From Bryobacteraceae bacterium (GTDB taxonomy: Bacteria; Acidobacteriota; Terriglobia; Bryobacterales; Bryobacteraceae): 64,000 bases of DNA. The notes beneath the pieces are model-generated. The model was given only the letters and a program-made list of their open reading frames with translations, was not told where the DNA came from and did no database searches. Below, one piece after another: positions 7,441 through 16,972 of this stretch; position 1 is the stretch's first letter; every line of letters starts with the position of its first letter. The stretch is taken from the NCBI GenBank assembly GCA_025056455.1, contig JANWVY010000001.1:691757-755756 (forward strand). The letters are read 5' to 3'. The translations under genes and the position numbers were made by a program.

Positions 7441-9444
7441 ATGCTTTCCGCTGCCTGCCGTTGGGCACTTGTTCAAATTCTGCTGCTTAGCTCTGCTCCA
7501 GCTGCTCTCAAACAAATTCATCTTGTCGAACGCAGCGATGTTGCGGGCTACCGGTACGAGCGGATTCTTGCCAAGGCGCATTTCGCCATCGATCCGGCCC
7601 TGCCTGTGAACCGCATCATCCGCGACCTAGACTATGCCCCCCGAAACAGTCAGGGCCTGGTCGAGTTCTCAGCCGACTTATTTGTCCTCAAGCCTCGCAA
7701 CCCAGCAGAGGGCAACGGCACACTCCTGTTTGAAGTGAGCAATCGCGGAAACAAAGGCCTACTGTCCATGTTCAATTTCGCGCGCGCGACGCGAGACCCG
7801 CGCTCAGCCGAAGATTTCGGCGACGGCTACCTGTTCAAGCAGGGGTACACGCTGGTCTGGCTAGGCTGGCAGGCCGATGTGCCTGAAGAGGCACACGCTT
7901 TGCGCTTGTTCGCCCCGGTCGCCACGAACTTGGGGAAACCCATTCGCGGCTTGGTTCGAGCGCAATGGATCGTAGATTCCAAAACCTACGTCCATAACCT
8001 TGGCGATCGCAACCACATCCCCTATCCGGTAGCTGATCCAAACGACCCCTCTCTCGAATTGACCGTGCAGGATCATCGCGGGGCGCCCAAACGCACCATT
8101 CCGCGCAACCAGTGGCAGCTGGCCCGCCTGGAGCCGGCACGAGCAGTGCCCGATGCAGGCAAAGTTTATCTGCCCAGTGGCTTTGAGCCGGGCAAAATTT
8201 ACGAACTGGTTTACACAGCGGAGGATCCCACGGTGGTGGGCCTTGGCCCGGCGGCTATTCGCGATCTAATTTCCTTTCTCAAATACGAACGCAACGGTAC
8301 CGTCTTGCTAGGCGAGCAGGCGAATCATCTCAAGCGCGCCCTGGGATTTGGGACCTCTCAAAGCGGACGCTTCCTTCGTACGTTCCTTTACTTCGGCTTC
8401 AACAAAGACGAGAAAGGCCGCAAAGTCTTCGACGGGGTGTGGGCGCATGTGGCGGGCGCCGGCCGGGGCAGTTTCAATCATCGCTTCGCCCAGCCTTCAC
8501 GCGATGGTCACCCCTACATGAACACTCTCTATCCCACGGACATCTTCCCCTTCAGCGACACTGCCCAGACCGACCCCGAAACAGGACTCACCGATGGACT
8601 GCTGCGGCGCGCCGAAGAGGACCAGGTAGCCCCGAAGATTTTTTATACCAATGGTTCCTACGAGTACTGGGGCCGCTCGGCTTCTTTGATCCATACCACC
8701 CTGGATGGCCAAGCCGATTTTCCGCTACGAAAAGAGACGAGAATTTATCTGCTAAGCGGCACGCAACACGGGCCGGGCGTCTTTCCCCCGCAACGCAGCG
8801 TCACGCAGCACCTAACCAATCCCAATGATTATCGTTTCGTGATGCGCGCCTTGCTGGCCGCCATGAATGCCTGGCTAAAGGAGGGCAAAGAGCCGCCTCC
8901 GTCGGCCTATCCGCGGATTGACAGAAGTGAGCTCGTTCCCCTGGCTAGGGTCCAGTTTCCAAAACTTCCGGGGGTTGTTGTCCCCAAATATCCGCAACTA
9001 GCCTATCGGGTTGATTACGGGGAGGAGTTCCGGACGAAAGGCCTGGTCACCAAAGAACCTCCTCTCGTGGGCAAACCCTTCCCTACGCTCTTCCCTCAAG
9101 TCGATGCAGACGGCAACGAAAAGGCGGGGGTGCGGTTACCGGAAATTCAAGTGCCACTGGCCACCTATGCGGGATGGAATTTGCGGGCGCCTGAAATCGG
9201 GGCGCCGGAGGAAATCTATAGCATGATCGGTTCCTTCTTCCCGTTTGCCAAGAATAAAGCTGAACGGCAGAAGCGGGGTGATCCTCGGCCCTCGATCGCC
9301 GAGCGCTACCCGTCCCGGGAAGCCTACCTGGCAAAAATTCGCCAGGCCGCTGCCGGGCTGGTTCGATCTGGTTATGTGCTCGAGACCGATGTGCCTTTGC
9401 TCGAACAACGTGCTGCGAGGATGTGGGATGCACTCGCAAAGTAA
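7441..9444 (+). CDS. Secreted alpha/beta hydrolase domain protein
   Basis: A 667-residue protein with an N-terminal hydrophobic signal peptide (about residues 1-22, ending near APAAL), so exported. The body resembles the alpha/beta hydrolase-domain family common in Acidobacteria and Proteobacteria (PF20091-like). A nucleophile elbow GTSQSGRF lies near residue 304, followed by conserved HVAGAGRGSFNHRF and GTQHGPG segments that probably supply the remaining catalytic residues. It likely acts as a periplasmic esterase or lipase-like enzyme; the substrate is unknown. It is monocistronic or followed by mrp after 57 bases. Confidence 0.75.
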   Translation: MLSAACRWALVQILLLSSAPAALKQIHLVERSDVAGYRYERILAKAHFAIDPALPVNRIIRDLDYAPRNSQGLVEFSADLFVLKPRNPAEGNGTLLFEVSNRGNKGLLSMFNFARATRDPRSAEDFGDGYLFKQGYTLVWLGWQADVPEEAHALRLFAPVATNLGKPIRGLVRAQWIVDSKTYVHNLGDRNHIPYPVADPNDPSLELTVQDHRGAPKRTIPRNQWQLARLEPARAVPDAGKVYLPSGFEPGKIYELVYTAEDPTVVGLGPAAIRDLISFLKYERNGTVLLGEQANHLKRALGFGTSQSGRFLRTFLYFGFNKDEKGRKVFDGVWAHVAGAGRGSFNHRFAQPSRDGHPYMNTLYPTDIFPFSDTAQTDPETGLTDGLLRRAEEDQVAPKIFYTNGSYEYWGRSASLIHTTLDGQADFPLRKETRIYLLSGTQHGPGVFPPQRSVTQHLTNPNDYRFVMRALLAAMNAWLKEGKEPPPSAYPRIDRSELVPLARVQFPKLPGVVVPKYPQLAYRVDYGEEFRTKGLVTKEPPLVGKPFPTLFPQVDADGNEKAGVRLPEIQVPLATYAGWNLRAPEIGAPEEIYSMIGSFFPFAKNKAERQKRGDPRPSIAERYPSREAYLAKIRQAAAGLVRSGYVLETDVPLLEQRAARMWDALAK

Positions 9445-9487
9445 ATCCATCATTTGCAAAGTTGGCGGATCTTCAAGGCAGTTTCGC

Positions 9488-9493
9488 TAATCT
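9488..9493 (+). promoter_or_regulatory. Possible -10 box for mrp
   Basis: TAATCT ends eight bases before the ATG at 9502 and no ribosome binding site is present, again suggesting a leaderless start. No good -35 hexamer is seen at the proper distance, so this is weak. Confidence 0.3.
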
Positions 9494-9501
9494 GTAAGCG
9501 T

Positions 9502-10335
9502 ATGGGTCCTCAACCAACCATGGACGCCCCCAAAACGCCTGTCGCGGGCGTGCGTCATTTTATTCCGATTGGCTCGGGCAAAGGCGGCGTCGGAAAAACG
9601 ACGGTATCTGTGAACCTCGCCGTCGCGTTGGCCAAGCTCGGTTATCGTACCGGATTGATTGATGCCGACGTGTATGGACCGAACGTGCCACGCATGCTGG
9701 GCGTCAATCAGCCGCCCATGGGCGATGGCCAGCGGATCCGTCCCATTGAGCATTGCGGACTCAAAGTCATGTCCATGGGGTTCCTTAACCCCACCGACCG
9801 CCCAATTATTTGGCGTGGCCCGATGCTTCACAGCGCTATCCAACAATTTGTGCGTCAGGTGGATTGGGGCGAGCTCGATTATTTGCTCGTCGACCTGCCA
9901 CCCGGAACCGGCGATGTCTCCTTATCCCTCGCTCAAACGACAGCCATCACCGGCGCCGTGGTGGTGACAACACCCTCCGAGGTCTCCCTCGAAGACGCCC
10001 GCAAAGCAGTCCTCATGTTCCAGCAGCTCAAAGTGCCTGTGCTAGGGCTTGTCGAGAACATGAGTTATTTGGTTCTCCCGGGTAGCGAGCAACGGGTGGA
10101 CGTTTTCGGCCAAGGTGGTGGCAGGCGCACCGCCGAGAGGATGAACATCCCCTTGCTCGGAGAATTACCGCTAATACCGGAAATTCGCGTTGGGGGGGAT
10201 ACGGGGAAACCCGTCGCCTTACTCGGCGAACAGGCTCCTGCGGCTCGACCTTTTTACGAGCTGGCTCGAACCGTCATGGCCCAAGCTGCTCAGGCTGCAG
10301 AGCAGAAAACACCAACCATCACCGTCGAGGATTAG
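9502..10335 (+). CDS. mrp: Mrp/ApbC-type iron-sulfur carrier P-loop ATPase
   Basis: A 277-residue cytosolic P-loop ATPase. A deviant Walker A motif GSGKGGVGKTT spans residues 24-34, followed by DADVYGPN and DLPPGTGD, both hallmarks of Mrp/NBP35 proteins that carry or assemble Fe-S clusters. The N-terminal MIP18 (DUF59) domain found in many bacterial Mrp proteins is missing. The usual CxxC after the ENMSY motif is also absent: the segment reads LVLPGSEQRVD before VFGQGGG. Some Mrp clades lack this cysteine pair, so the protein may still act in Fe-S biogenesis. The ATG at 9520 is an alternative start. Confidence 0.88.
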   Translation: MGPQPTMDAPKTPVAGVRHFIPIGSGKGGVGKTTVSVNLAVALAKLGYRTGLIDADVYGPNVPRMLGVNQPPMGDGQRIRPIEHCGLKVMSMGFLNPTDRPIIWRGPMLHSAIQQFVRQVDWGELDYLLVDLPPGTGDVSLSLAQTTAITGAVVVTTPSEVSLEDARKAVLMFQQLKVPVLGLVENMSYLVLPGSEQRVDVFGQGGGRRTAERMNIPLLGELPLIPEIRVGGDTGKPVALLGEQAPAARPFYELARTVMAQAAQAAEQKTPTITVED

Positions 10336-10451
10336 TCACTTGCGAGATTGAACATCTCCTAGCGCCAACGACGATAGCGCCCCTCATCAACACAGCTCCC
10401 TTTTCTTGCTCCCCTCGCCCGGCCGGGCCGGCGCGAAGCCCTCCGAAATTG

Positions 10452-10473
10452 CCCCGCACCGGCCGGCACGGGG
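10452..10473 (-). terminator. GC-rich hairpin after the TonB receptor gene
   Basis: A nearly perfect GC inverted repeat begins right after the receptor stop codon, with CCCCG/CGGGG arms around a CCGG-rich centre containing two G-T wobbles. A long U tract does not follow, so it is either a weak intrinsic terminator or a 3' stabilising hairpin. A second GC palindrome lies close by at about 10430-10443 between the convergent genes. Confidence 0.4.
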
Positions 10474-13400
10474 TCAGAAGTAAAACTTCAGAGCCAATTG
10501 GATGAAGCGTGGGTCTAGCGTGGAGCCTACCCGGCCGAAATTGGCACTTGCCAAGTTGATATCCGGGGCCGCGAAATTTGTCCGGTTGAAGAGGTTATAA
10601 AACTCGCCGCGGAATTGCAGCCGCGCCGCCTCTCCCGCAAACGGCATACGGAAATTCTTTGCGAGTACCAAATTCGTTTGGTAGAGCGGAAAACCGCTCA
10701 CCACATTGCGTCCCAAATTTCCGAACGGGGAGGTAACGGGCGGAATCGCCAGATTGGAGCGATTGAAGTAGTTCAAATGACGGTCCGTCGTCACATTGGA
10801 CTTGACAGGCTGGGTGGGATCAATCAGATTCGGCCGCAAGGCGACATTGCCCAAGAAATCAGGCTGGCCGTCAGAGAGAATGCCAGCTCCGTCTGGATAT
10901 CTCAGATTCAGAGGTTGACCGCTGAACAACGAGATGATCGAGGACACTTGCCAGCCTCCCAGCATCGTATCCAGCGTGGCCGGCATATTCTTGCCAAATC
11001 TCCGCCCTTTGCCGAAGGGCAGCTCGTAGACGAACGACGTCGTTGAGTTGAGAGTCTGGTCAAAGCTCGAGCGTCCTCGGTCATTGTTTGGATTGCGGAT
11101 ATCTTGCGGATTCGGCGAACCGCCGTTAGTTGTCTCAAGCACCTGACCGACGTTGTCGATCGCTTTGGAGAACGTGAACGCGCTGATCAGCGTCAAGCTC
11201 CGGCCACGGTGCTCGAATTTCGCTTGAAGCGAATTGTAGTTGGAAAACGCCAAGGGCAGTACGGCCGTGATGTTATTGAATCCCTGGAAGGGCCGTCGCG
11301 CGAGTAGAGTGCCGAGAGTCGTCAACCCACGCGCGAGCTCCTCCTGGGTGATCGGTCGGGCCTGATTCAGGTCCCCGAGTAGAGGCAAACGCGAGCCTTT
11401 GTTGCCTACATAAGCTAGGTCAAACAGTGTGTCTTTGGTCAGGGTCCGCTGAATCGTGAAGTGCCAGTTCTGGATGTAGCCCCATGGAGTCTCGCGGTCC
11501 ATGTGCAGGATCACATTGCTCGGCAGATTGGTCGGATAACCCGCCTCGCGAGGACGGAAGCAGTTCTGCCAGTTGTTCCCGGTACACACGTTGTTGATTT
11601 GCGCCGGGCTGTTGACGGCGGAAAACCGGGTCACAAATGGAGCGTTGGTGTTCAACAGTTCCGCCGACGCCATACGGTTCCAGAAATTCCAACCAAGTCC
11701 GTAGCCGCCCCGAATGACTGTCTTCGAGTTCAACTGGTAAGCGGCGCCCAAACGCGGGGCAAAGTTGTTATACGGCTGCCGCTGCAAGGTACGCTTCGTG
11801 ATGCTGCCACCCGTCGCTAGGACCAGAGAATTGGTACGCGGATCGAAGTTTGCTAACCGGTTGTCCGCGTCATACACCGGGCTCATCAAGTCATAACGCA
11901 GGCCCAAGTTGAGGGTCAGCCTTTCGTTCACCTTCATGTCGTCCTGGATGTACCAGAAGTGACCTTGTTGACGAACGCGAGCCATCACCTGGGTGGCAAT
12001 CTGATACTGACTCCGTGCCCCAAACAAGAAATCGGCAAAGTGGTACCACGAGTTGTTCACCCCAGCCGGAACATTTGCCGTCGGCCGGCTAAAGGCGCCG
12101 CCGAAAGTATCAATGCCGTAGAGCGGATTTGTGTCGTCCACTCCGATGTACAGCCCGAGCCACTCGTAGCCCATCTTTAGGTTTTGCCGCCGCAGCACCT
12201 TGGAGAGATTTAACCGGCTGTTAATGGATGTTGGGAACTGGGCTTGCGGGTTGGTCGACTGCCGGCCGTAGCGAGGGAATCCAACGATGTCTTGGGGCGT
12301 AACGCCACCCTGGATGCGAGGCCCCTCGGGCAGTCCCGTGATGCCAAACAGCTCTCGCATCGATGGTCCGCCTACGGAGGCTGGTAAGCGGTCCATGCCC
12401 AAGCGGGTCACCGCAAAGCGGTACTCCAGTACTTCGCTAGCCGACTTGCTCCAAGTCAGACCCATGATCCCCTGCTGGTTAAACGTGTCTAAGTAGCCCA
12501 GGTTGTTGCCCCCAGCCGGCCCACTAATCACCGCCGGAGCGAAAATATTTTGCCTGCGGTGGGCATATCGGAAGAAGCTTTGCCAACGCTCCGAAAACGT
12601 GTGATCAATCTTCAACGCACCTTTATCATCATCGAGTTCGTTGCGGTCGAAATTGCCGTAGTTGTTGGCAATTCCCAGATTGCTGATAGAGATGGCGGGC
12701 GCCGGACGGTTTGGCTGCGGGAGATTATCCAACATGTAGCGGGCCAGACGCGTCATGGGCACAGGCTGGCCAGCAGGGATCAACGTTCCAGCCGCAATGC
12801 GGCGGCCGTCCGAGGCGACGAAGTCGATCGGCACCCGCACGTCCACCGGCAAAATGCCTTGTCTCATCGAGGCGTTTGGAACTGCCGTGAGAAAGAAGGG
12901 CGCAATGCGCCACCGGCTGCCTTCATAATCTGCAAAGAAGAAGGTTTTGTTCTTTCGGATGGGGCCGCCGAAGGTAAAACCGAACTGATTGCGATTAATC
13001 TGGGGCTTTCGGTTATCGACAGGCTTGAAAAATCCGGTTGCATTCAGCTTAGTGTTCTGGAAGAAGTTCCAGAGGCTGCCGTGAAACTCGTTGGTTCCCG
13101 ATTTCGAAGCCACGTTCATCACGGCTCCGCCCGTGCGCCCAAACTCCGCCGAGTAGGCATTGATCATCATGCGGAATTCGGCTACCGAGTCTGGGCTTGG
13201 CTGAATCGCCTGGTTTGAAAAACCTTGATTCGTCGTACCGTAGAAGTTGTTGTCCACGCCGTCCAGGATGAAGTTGTTGAATACCGAGCGCAGACCATTC
13301 ACGTTATACGAACCTTCGCGGCGGAAGGCCACCGAACCCTGGTTGGCTACCTGGGATTCCCGCACTCCAGGAGCGAGCAGCGCGAAATTTGAGTACGTAC

Positions 13401-13860
13401 GACCAAGCACAGGCAACTCAACAATCTGCTTGGCTTGAACCACCTGTCCCTTCGAGCTGTTGTCGCTTTCAAGCAGCGGCGTGACTTCGGTCACTGTAAT
13501 GGTTTCCGTTACGCTACCCACCTTCATGGTGAGGTCCACACGCTGGCGGGCATTCACTGTCAAATTGACATCCTCCGCTACGGCTGTCGTGAACCCGGCC
13601 AGCTCCGCCGTAACACTGTACAGACCAATGCGCACGGTCGGGAAAATGTAGTTGCCGTCGGCGTCCGTTTTCGTCTGCTGCGTAATACCGGTCTGCTTGT
13701 TTTTGAGCGTGATGGTGGCGTTTTGAAGAACCCCACCATTGATATCGCGGACCGTTCCCACGACAGCGGCCGAGTCAAACTGGCCAAACAGCGGGCCGGT
13801 ACAAAACACAAGCACAACGGTGACAAGTACGATAAGCACGCTGAAGTTCCTGGTAGACAT
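10474..13860 (-). CDS. Oar-like TonB-dependent receptor with carboxypeptidase-regulatory domain
   Basis: An outer-membrane receptor of 1128 residues starting at the ATG at 13860, just ahead of the signal peptide (hydrophobic residues 5-25, ending at FGQ). Residues about 28-110 form a carboxypeptidase regulatory-like beta domain beginning SAAVVGTVRD. A plug-like region follows, with EFRMMINAYSAEFGRTGGA, and then a long beta-barrel rich in aromatic strands, ending in Phe-Tyr-Phe as expected for outer-membrane insertion. Such proteins are strongly expanded in Solibacteres and are thought to import oligosaccharides or other large nutrients with TonB. No substrate-specific partner gene is adjacent. 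Confidence 0.9.
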   Translation of the reverse strand: MSTRNFSVLIVLVTVVLVFCTGPLFGQFDSAAVVGTVRDINGGVLQNATITLKNKQTGITQQTKTDADGNYIFPTVRIGLYSVTAELAGFTTAVAEDVNLTVNARQRVDLTMKVGSVTETITVTEVTPLLESDNSSKGQVVQAKQIVELPVLGRTYSNFALLAPGVRESQVANQGSVAFRREGSYNVNGLRSVFNNFILDGVDNNFYGTTNQGFSNQAIQPSPDSVAEFRMMINAYSAEFGRTGGAVMNVASKSGTNEFHGSLWNFFQNTKLNATGFFKPVDNRKPQINRNQFGFTFGGPIRKNKTFFFADYEGSRWRIAPFFLTAVPNASMRQGILPVDVRVPIDFVASDGRRIAAGTLIPAGQPVPMTRLARYMLDNLPQPNRPAPAISISNLGIANNYGNFDRNELDDDKGALKIDHTFSERWQSFFRYAHRRQNIFAPAVISGPAGGNNLGYLDTFNQQGIMGLTWSKSASEVLEYRFAVTRLGMDRLPASVGGPSMRELFGITGLPEGPRIQGGVTPQDIVGFPRYGRQSTNPQAQFPTSINSRLNLSKVLRRQNLKMGYEWLGLYIGVDDTNPLYGIDTFGGAFSRPTANVPAGVNNSWYHFADFLFGARSQYQIATQVMARVRQQGHFWYIQDDMKVNERLTLNLGLRYDLMSPVYDADNRLANFDPRTNSLVLATGGSITKRTLQRQPYNNFAPRLGAAYQLNSKTVIRGGYGLGWNFWNRMASAELLNTNAPFVTRFSAVNSPAQINNVCTGNNWQNCFRPREAGYPTNLPSNVILHMDRETPWGYIQNWHFTIQRTLTKDTLFDLAYVGNKGSRLPLLGDLNQARPITQEELARGLTTLGTLLARRPFQGFNNITAVLPLAFSNYNSLQAKFEHRGRSLTLISAFTFSKAIDNVGQVLETTNGGSPNPQDIRNPNNDRGRSSFDQTLNSTTSFVYELPFGKGRRFGKNMPATLDTMLGGWQVSSIISLFSGQPLNLRYPDGAGILSDGQPDFLGNVALRPNLIDPTQPVKSNVTTDRHLNYFNRSNLAIPPVTSPFGNLGRNVVSGFPLYQTNLVLAKNFRMPFAGEAARLQFRGEFYNLFNRTNFAAPDINLASANFGRVGSTLDPRFIQLALKFYF

Positions 13861-13999
13861 AACCCTGAGGAGGAGCTGTTGGGAGAATACCAAGAGGATA
13901 TGGAGAATCCGTTTCTTTGAGGTATCAATCTAATGAATCGCCGGCTGTCGAGCCCGGCTCACCCCGGACACACCACCTCCAGGCAGCAGACAGGGGTCT

Positions 14000-15337
14000 C
14001 TACAGATAGCGCAACTGCAGATAGAGGTGGCAGACAGCGATCGAAAGTAGCATCAAAGGGAAACAGGATTTCGTATAGTCCCAAAATCGAATCGGTTGAC
14101 CTGCCCTCTCGGCAAGGCCAGCCACCACCAAATTTGCGGACGCTCCCACCAGCGTGCCATTGCCGCCCAAACAAGCTCCGAGCGACAAAGCCCACCAGAA
14201 TTTCATGAGCTCCTGTTCACCGCCGAAAACCGGCGCCAAGCTCTTGATCAAAGGGATCATCGTGGCGACGAATGGGATGTTGTCAATCACTCCAGAAAGC
14301 AGCGCTGAGCCCCACAGAATCCCCAAAGCAGTAATCTTCTGATCACCACCAGTGACCGCCAGTAGTTGCTCTGCAAGGGCCCGGATCACGCCCGAGGCTT
14401 CCAATCCGTGAACCAGAATGAAGAGCCCAACAAAGAACATCAGCGTGATCCATTCCACTTCGGAAAAAGCATGGTGAACATTCTTGCTTTGATCATCGGC
14501 GCTGCGGCCGAAGTTATCGAGCAGCAGCAACACGGCTGCTCCAAACATGGAGATGGTGGCTGGAGCAATGTGAAAGTGATGGGCGACGACAAAGCCTGCA
14601 ATCACGCCCGCCAGCACACCTAGAGCCTGTTTCAGCAAACGCGAGTCCTTGATCGCTTCCCGCTCGTTGAAACACATCACTCGTTGCTGCGCCTCGGGCG
14701 TTGCAACCAGATCCTTGCGCCAGATCCAGTACATGGGAAGGATAGTCAGCACCATGACCAGCAGCACAGCCGGCCCGGCGTGAATCACAAAATCCATGAA
14801 AGTCAATCCTACGGCGGATCCAATCATAATGTTGGGCGGGTCGCCGATCAGTGTCGCTGTGCCCCCGATGTTGGAAAACAGAACTTCATTGATTAAATAA
14901 GGGTAAGCTTTAACGCCTAGTTCTTCTGTGATGGCAAGCGTCACCGGAACAATGAGCAAGACCGTGGTGACGTTATCTAAAAGCGCAGACAAGACCGCGG
15001 TTACCAAAGAGAGCATGATCAGCACGCCCACCGGCGCTGCGTTTACCGCCTTCGCCGACCAAATTGCCACATATTGGAAGATGCCGCTTTTGCTCGTGAT
15101 TCCAACAATCAGCATCATGCCGAGCAGCAGGCCGATGGTGTTGAAGTCGATTCCGCGCAAGGCGGCTTCCTGGGTCAGAACCCCGCAGAGAATCAACAAA
15201 CCCGCGCCCGCCAGGCCCACAACGGCCCGGTTGATTTTCTCCGAGATGATCAAACCGTAGACGATACAAAACAAAACCGAAGAGACCCACGCGGCGCTCC
15301 AACCAAAAATGACATGACTACTCGCTTCTGGGTGCAT
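14000..15337 (-). CDS. ArsB/NhaD-type ion transporter permease
   Basis: A 445-residue membrane protein with about eleven hydrophobic segments. The string LLDNVTTVLLIVP near residues 115-130, followed by GGTATLIGDPPNIMIG, and a second repeat containing GVIDNIPFVATMIP and GNGTLVGASAN, are characteristic of the SLC13/ArsB/NhaD (P-protein) branch of the ion transporter superfamily. It may be an Na+/H+ antiporter or a related anion exporter; the sequence does not decide. It follows the CBS-domain gene by nine bases and belongs to the apbE-CBS-transporter operon. Confidence 0.82.
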   Translation of the reverse strand: MHPEASSHVIFGWSAAWVSSVLFCIVYGLIISEKINRAVVGLAGAGLLILCGVLTQEAALRGIDFNTIGLLLGMMLIVGITSKSGIFQYVAIWSAKAVNAAPVGVLIMLSLVTAVLSALLDNVTTVLLIVPVTLAITEELGVKAYPYLINEVLFSNIGGTATLIGDPPNIMIGSAVGLTFMDFVIHAGPAVLLVMVLTILPMYWIWRKDLVATPEAQQRVMCFNEREAIKDSRLLKQALGVLAGVIAGFVVAHHFHIAPATISMFGAAVLLLLDNFGRSADDQSKNVHHAFSEVEWITLMFFVGLFILVHGLEASGVIRALAEQLLAVTGGDQKITALGILWGSALLSGVIDNIPFVATMIPLIKSLAPVFGGEQELMKFWWALSLGACLGGNGTLVGASANLVVAGLAERAGQPIRFWDYTKSCFPLMLLSIAVCHLYLQLRYL

Positions 15338-15346
15338 GAGGGTGAT

Positions 15347-15802
15347 CTATCGTAACCTTTCTAGAATGTCCCAAGCTCCAACCATGCCGACCAGCCGGCG
15401 GCTTTTGCGATCGACAACGGGTAGCACCCCGTCGTGGCGATGCAACAGCAGCACAGCTTCAATCACCGGCATGTCGGGATAGACCTCGAGCGGGGCGTCT
15501 TCCTCCTTGAGAAACTCCTCCACACGGCGGTTTGCAGCATGACGTAGCTTATCGATTAACTGTTTCTTGGACTCATAGAAGAACGCAAGATCGGAAAGCG
15601 AATCCATGGCCAGCAGCGCCGCCTTGGGCAGCAGAACCTGCCAGATGTCGCGCAGGTCGAACATCCCCAGGTACACCCCTTCGGACCCAACCACCGGCAA
15701 ATGGGTTAGCTTTTGTTCCATCATCAAAGCAAACGCGTGGCCGAATGTTTCATCTGGCGCCACGGTCGCCGGGCTTGCCTTCATCACTTCCTGGATGGTC
15801 AT
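15347..15802 (-). CDS. CBS-domain pair protein
   Basis: A 151-residue cytosolic protein made of two CBS motifs, about residues 4-60 (MTIQEVM, then THLPVV and GMFDLRDI) and 95-150 (MPVIEAVLLLHRHDGVLPVV and GMVGAWDIL). A Bateman module of this type binds adenine nucleotides and regulates transporters or enzymes. Its start overlaps the end of apbE by four bases and its stop is nine bases from the permease, so it probably tunes that transporter (inference from position). Confidence 0.85.
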   Translation of the reverse strand: MTIQEVMKASPATVAPDETFGHAFALMMEQKLTHLPVVGSEGVYLGMFDLRDIWQVLLPKAALLAMDSLSDLAFFYESKKQLIDKLRHAANRRVEEFLKEEDAPLEVYPDMPVIEAVLLLHRHDGVLPVVDRKSRRLVGMVGAWDILERLR

Positions 15803-16821
15803 GGGGACACTCCCTTCTCTGGCAAAAACCTTTGCCGGAAACCTTCCGTCATGTGTTGCTGAAACTGCTCATCAATCAATAGCAGATCAACTTGTTCGCT
15901 GGCTGCAAGTTGCAAGGCTTTTTCGGGCCCCAGAACGAACATCGCGGTGGAGAGCGCATCCGCTTGCTCGGCAGATTTAGCAATCACGGTGACGGAAATC
16001 GCGCCGCGCGCAGGCCACCCCGTTCGAGGATCGATGATGTGGTGGTAGCGTACGCCATCGACGATCTTAAAGCGCTCATAGTCGCCCGAGGTGGCAAGAG
16101 CTTCGTCACTCAGAGTAACGCTACCCACGAGAACGCCGCGCTCCGCCCGCGGATGCTGAATTCCGACGCGCCAGGGTCTCTGCCGCCGGGCGCCGCGCAC
16201 CAGAATGTCGCCGCTGCCGTCCAACAAGAAATTTCCAAAACCAGCCTTCTGGAGAACTGCCGCGGCACGGTCCACCGCATAACCAGCGGCAATTCCTCCG
16301 AGACCGATCGCCATGTCCGGAACGGGCAGGAACACCTGATCCCCTTCCAGCTGGATGAGCCGGTAGTCCACGCGTTTGCGGGCCTTTTCCACCTCTTGCT
16401 GAGTGGGGAGCCGGAATTGCTCGTCAAAACGCCAGATCCGACCCATGCCGCGCCAGGTGATGTCAAAGGCGCCTTCCGATTTCTCCCCATAGCGAATCGA
16501 GCGCTCGAGCAGTTCTCGCAATTCCGTCGGAACCAAGACTGGCTTTTTACCCGCCGCGGCATTCACGGCTGAGATTGGCGAATCAGCTCGCCATTCGCTC
16601 ATCAACTTCTCAATCCGTTCCACTTCGCCGAAGGCGGCGTCCATCGCTGCCGCAGCTTTCGCCGGCTTGCCTTCATGAACAACTTCCAGGGTCCAAGTCG
16701 AGCCCATTAGCTGCCGGGACGCTCTCACCGTCTCACCCTGCGAACGCGGATCCACGCGAATCCAGAGATACAGGAACACGATGAGCGCCACAGCAGCGGC
16801 CGCAACGAAGTACCTTTTCAC
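15799..16821 (-). CDS. apbE: FAD:protein FMN transferase ApbE
   Basis: A 340-residue exported flavin transferase. An N-terminal membrane anchor or signal covers residues 5-22. The ApbE core contains MGSTWTL, a conserved GIAAGYAVD block, DGSGD, SGDYERF, HHIIDPRTGWP and ADALSTA, which bind FAD and Mg2+ and transfer FMN to threonines of periplasmic flavoproteins. No Nqr, Rnf or other recognised flavinylation target lies next to it. Instead it heads an operon with a CBS protein and an NhaD-like permease. The first codon is ATG at 16821. Confidence 0.92.
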   Translation of the reverse strand: MKRYFVAAAAVALIVFLYLWIRVDPRSQGETVRASRQLMGSTWTLEVVHEGKPAKAAAAMDAAFGEVERIEKLMSEWRADSPISAVNAAAGKKPVLVPTELRELLERSIRYGEKSEGAFDITWRGMGRIWRFDEQFRLPTQQEVEKARKRVDYRLIQLEGDQVFLPVPDMAIGLGGIAAGYAVDRAAAVLQKAGFGNFLLDGSGDILVRGARRQRPWRVGIQHPRAERGVLVGSVTLSDEALATSGDYERFKIVDGVRYHHIIDPRTGWPARGAISVTVIAKSAEQADALSTAMFVLGPEKALQLAASEQVDLLLIDEQFQQHMTEGFRQRFLPEKGVSP

Positions 16822-16972
16822 AACGTCGTCTGAAGCCTCCCTGCGAGAAACTACTATGCCACTTCCGGCCAGTCCTCCGTGGAGTGGCTAGAAACCGCTC
16901 CCCTGCCGTCTCCGCAATTCCAGCTCGCCATTGAGCAAGCGAGCCTGACTTTGGTTAATCTGTTGGGTAATT

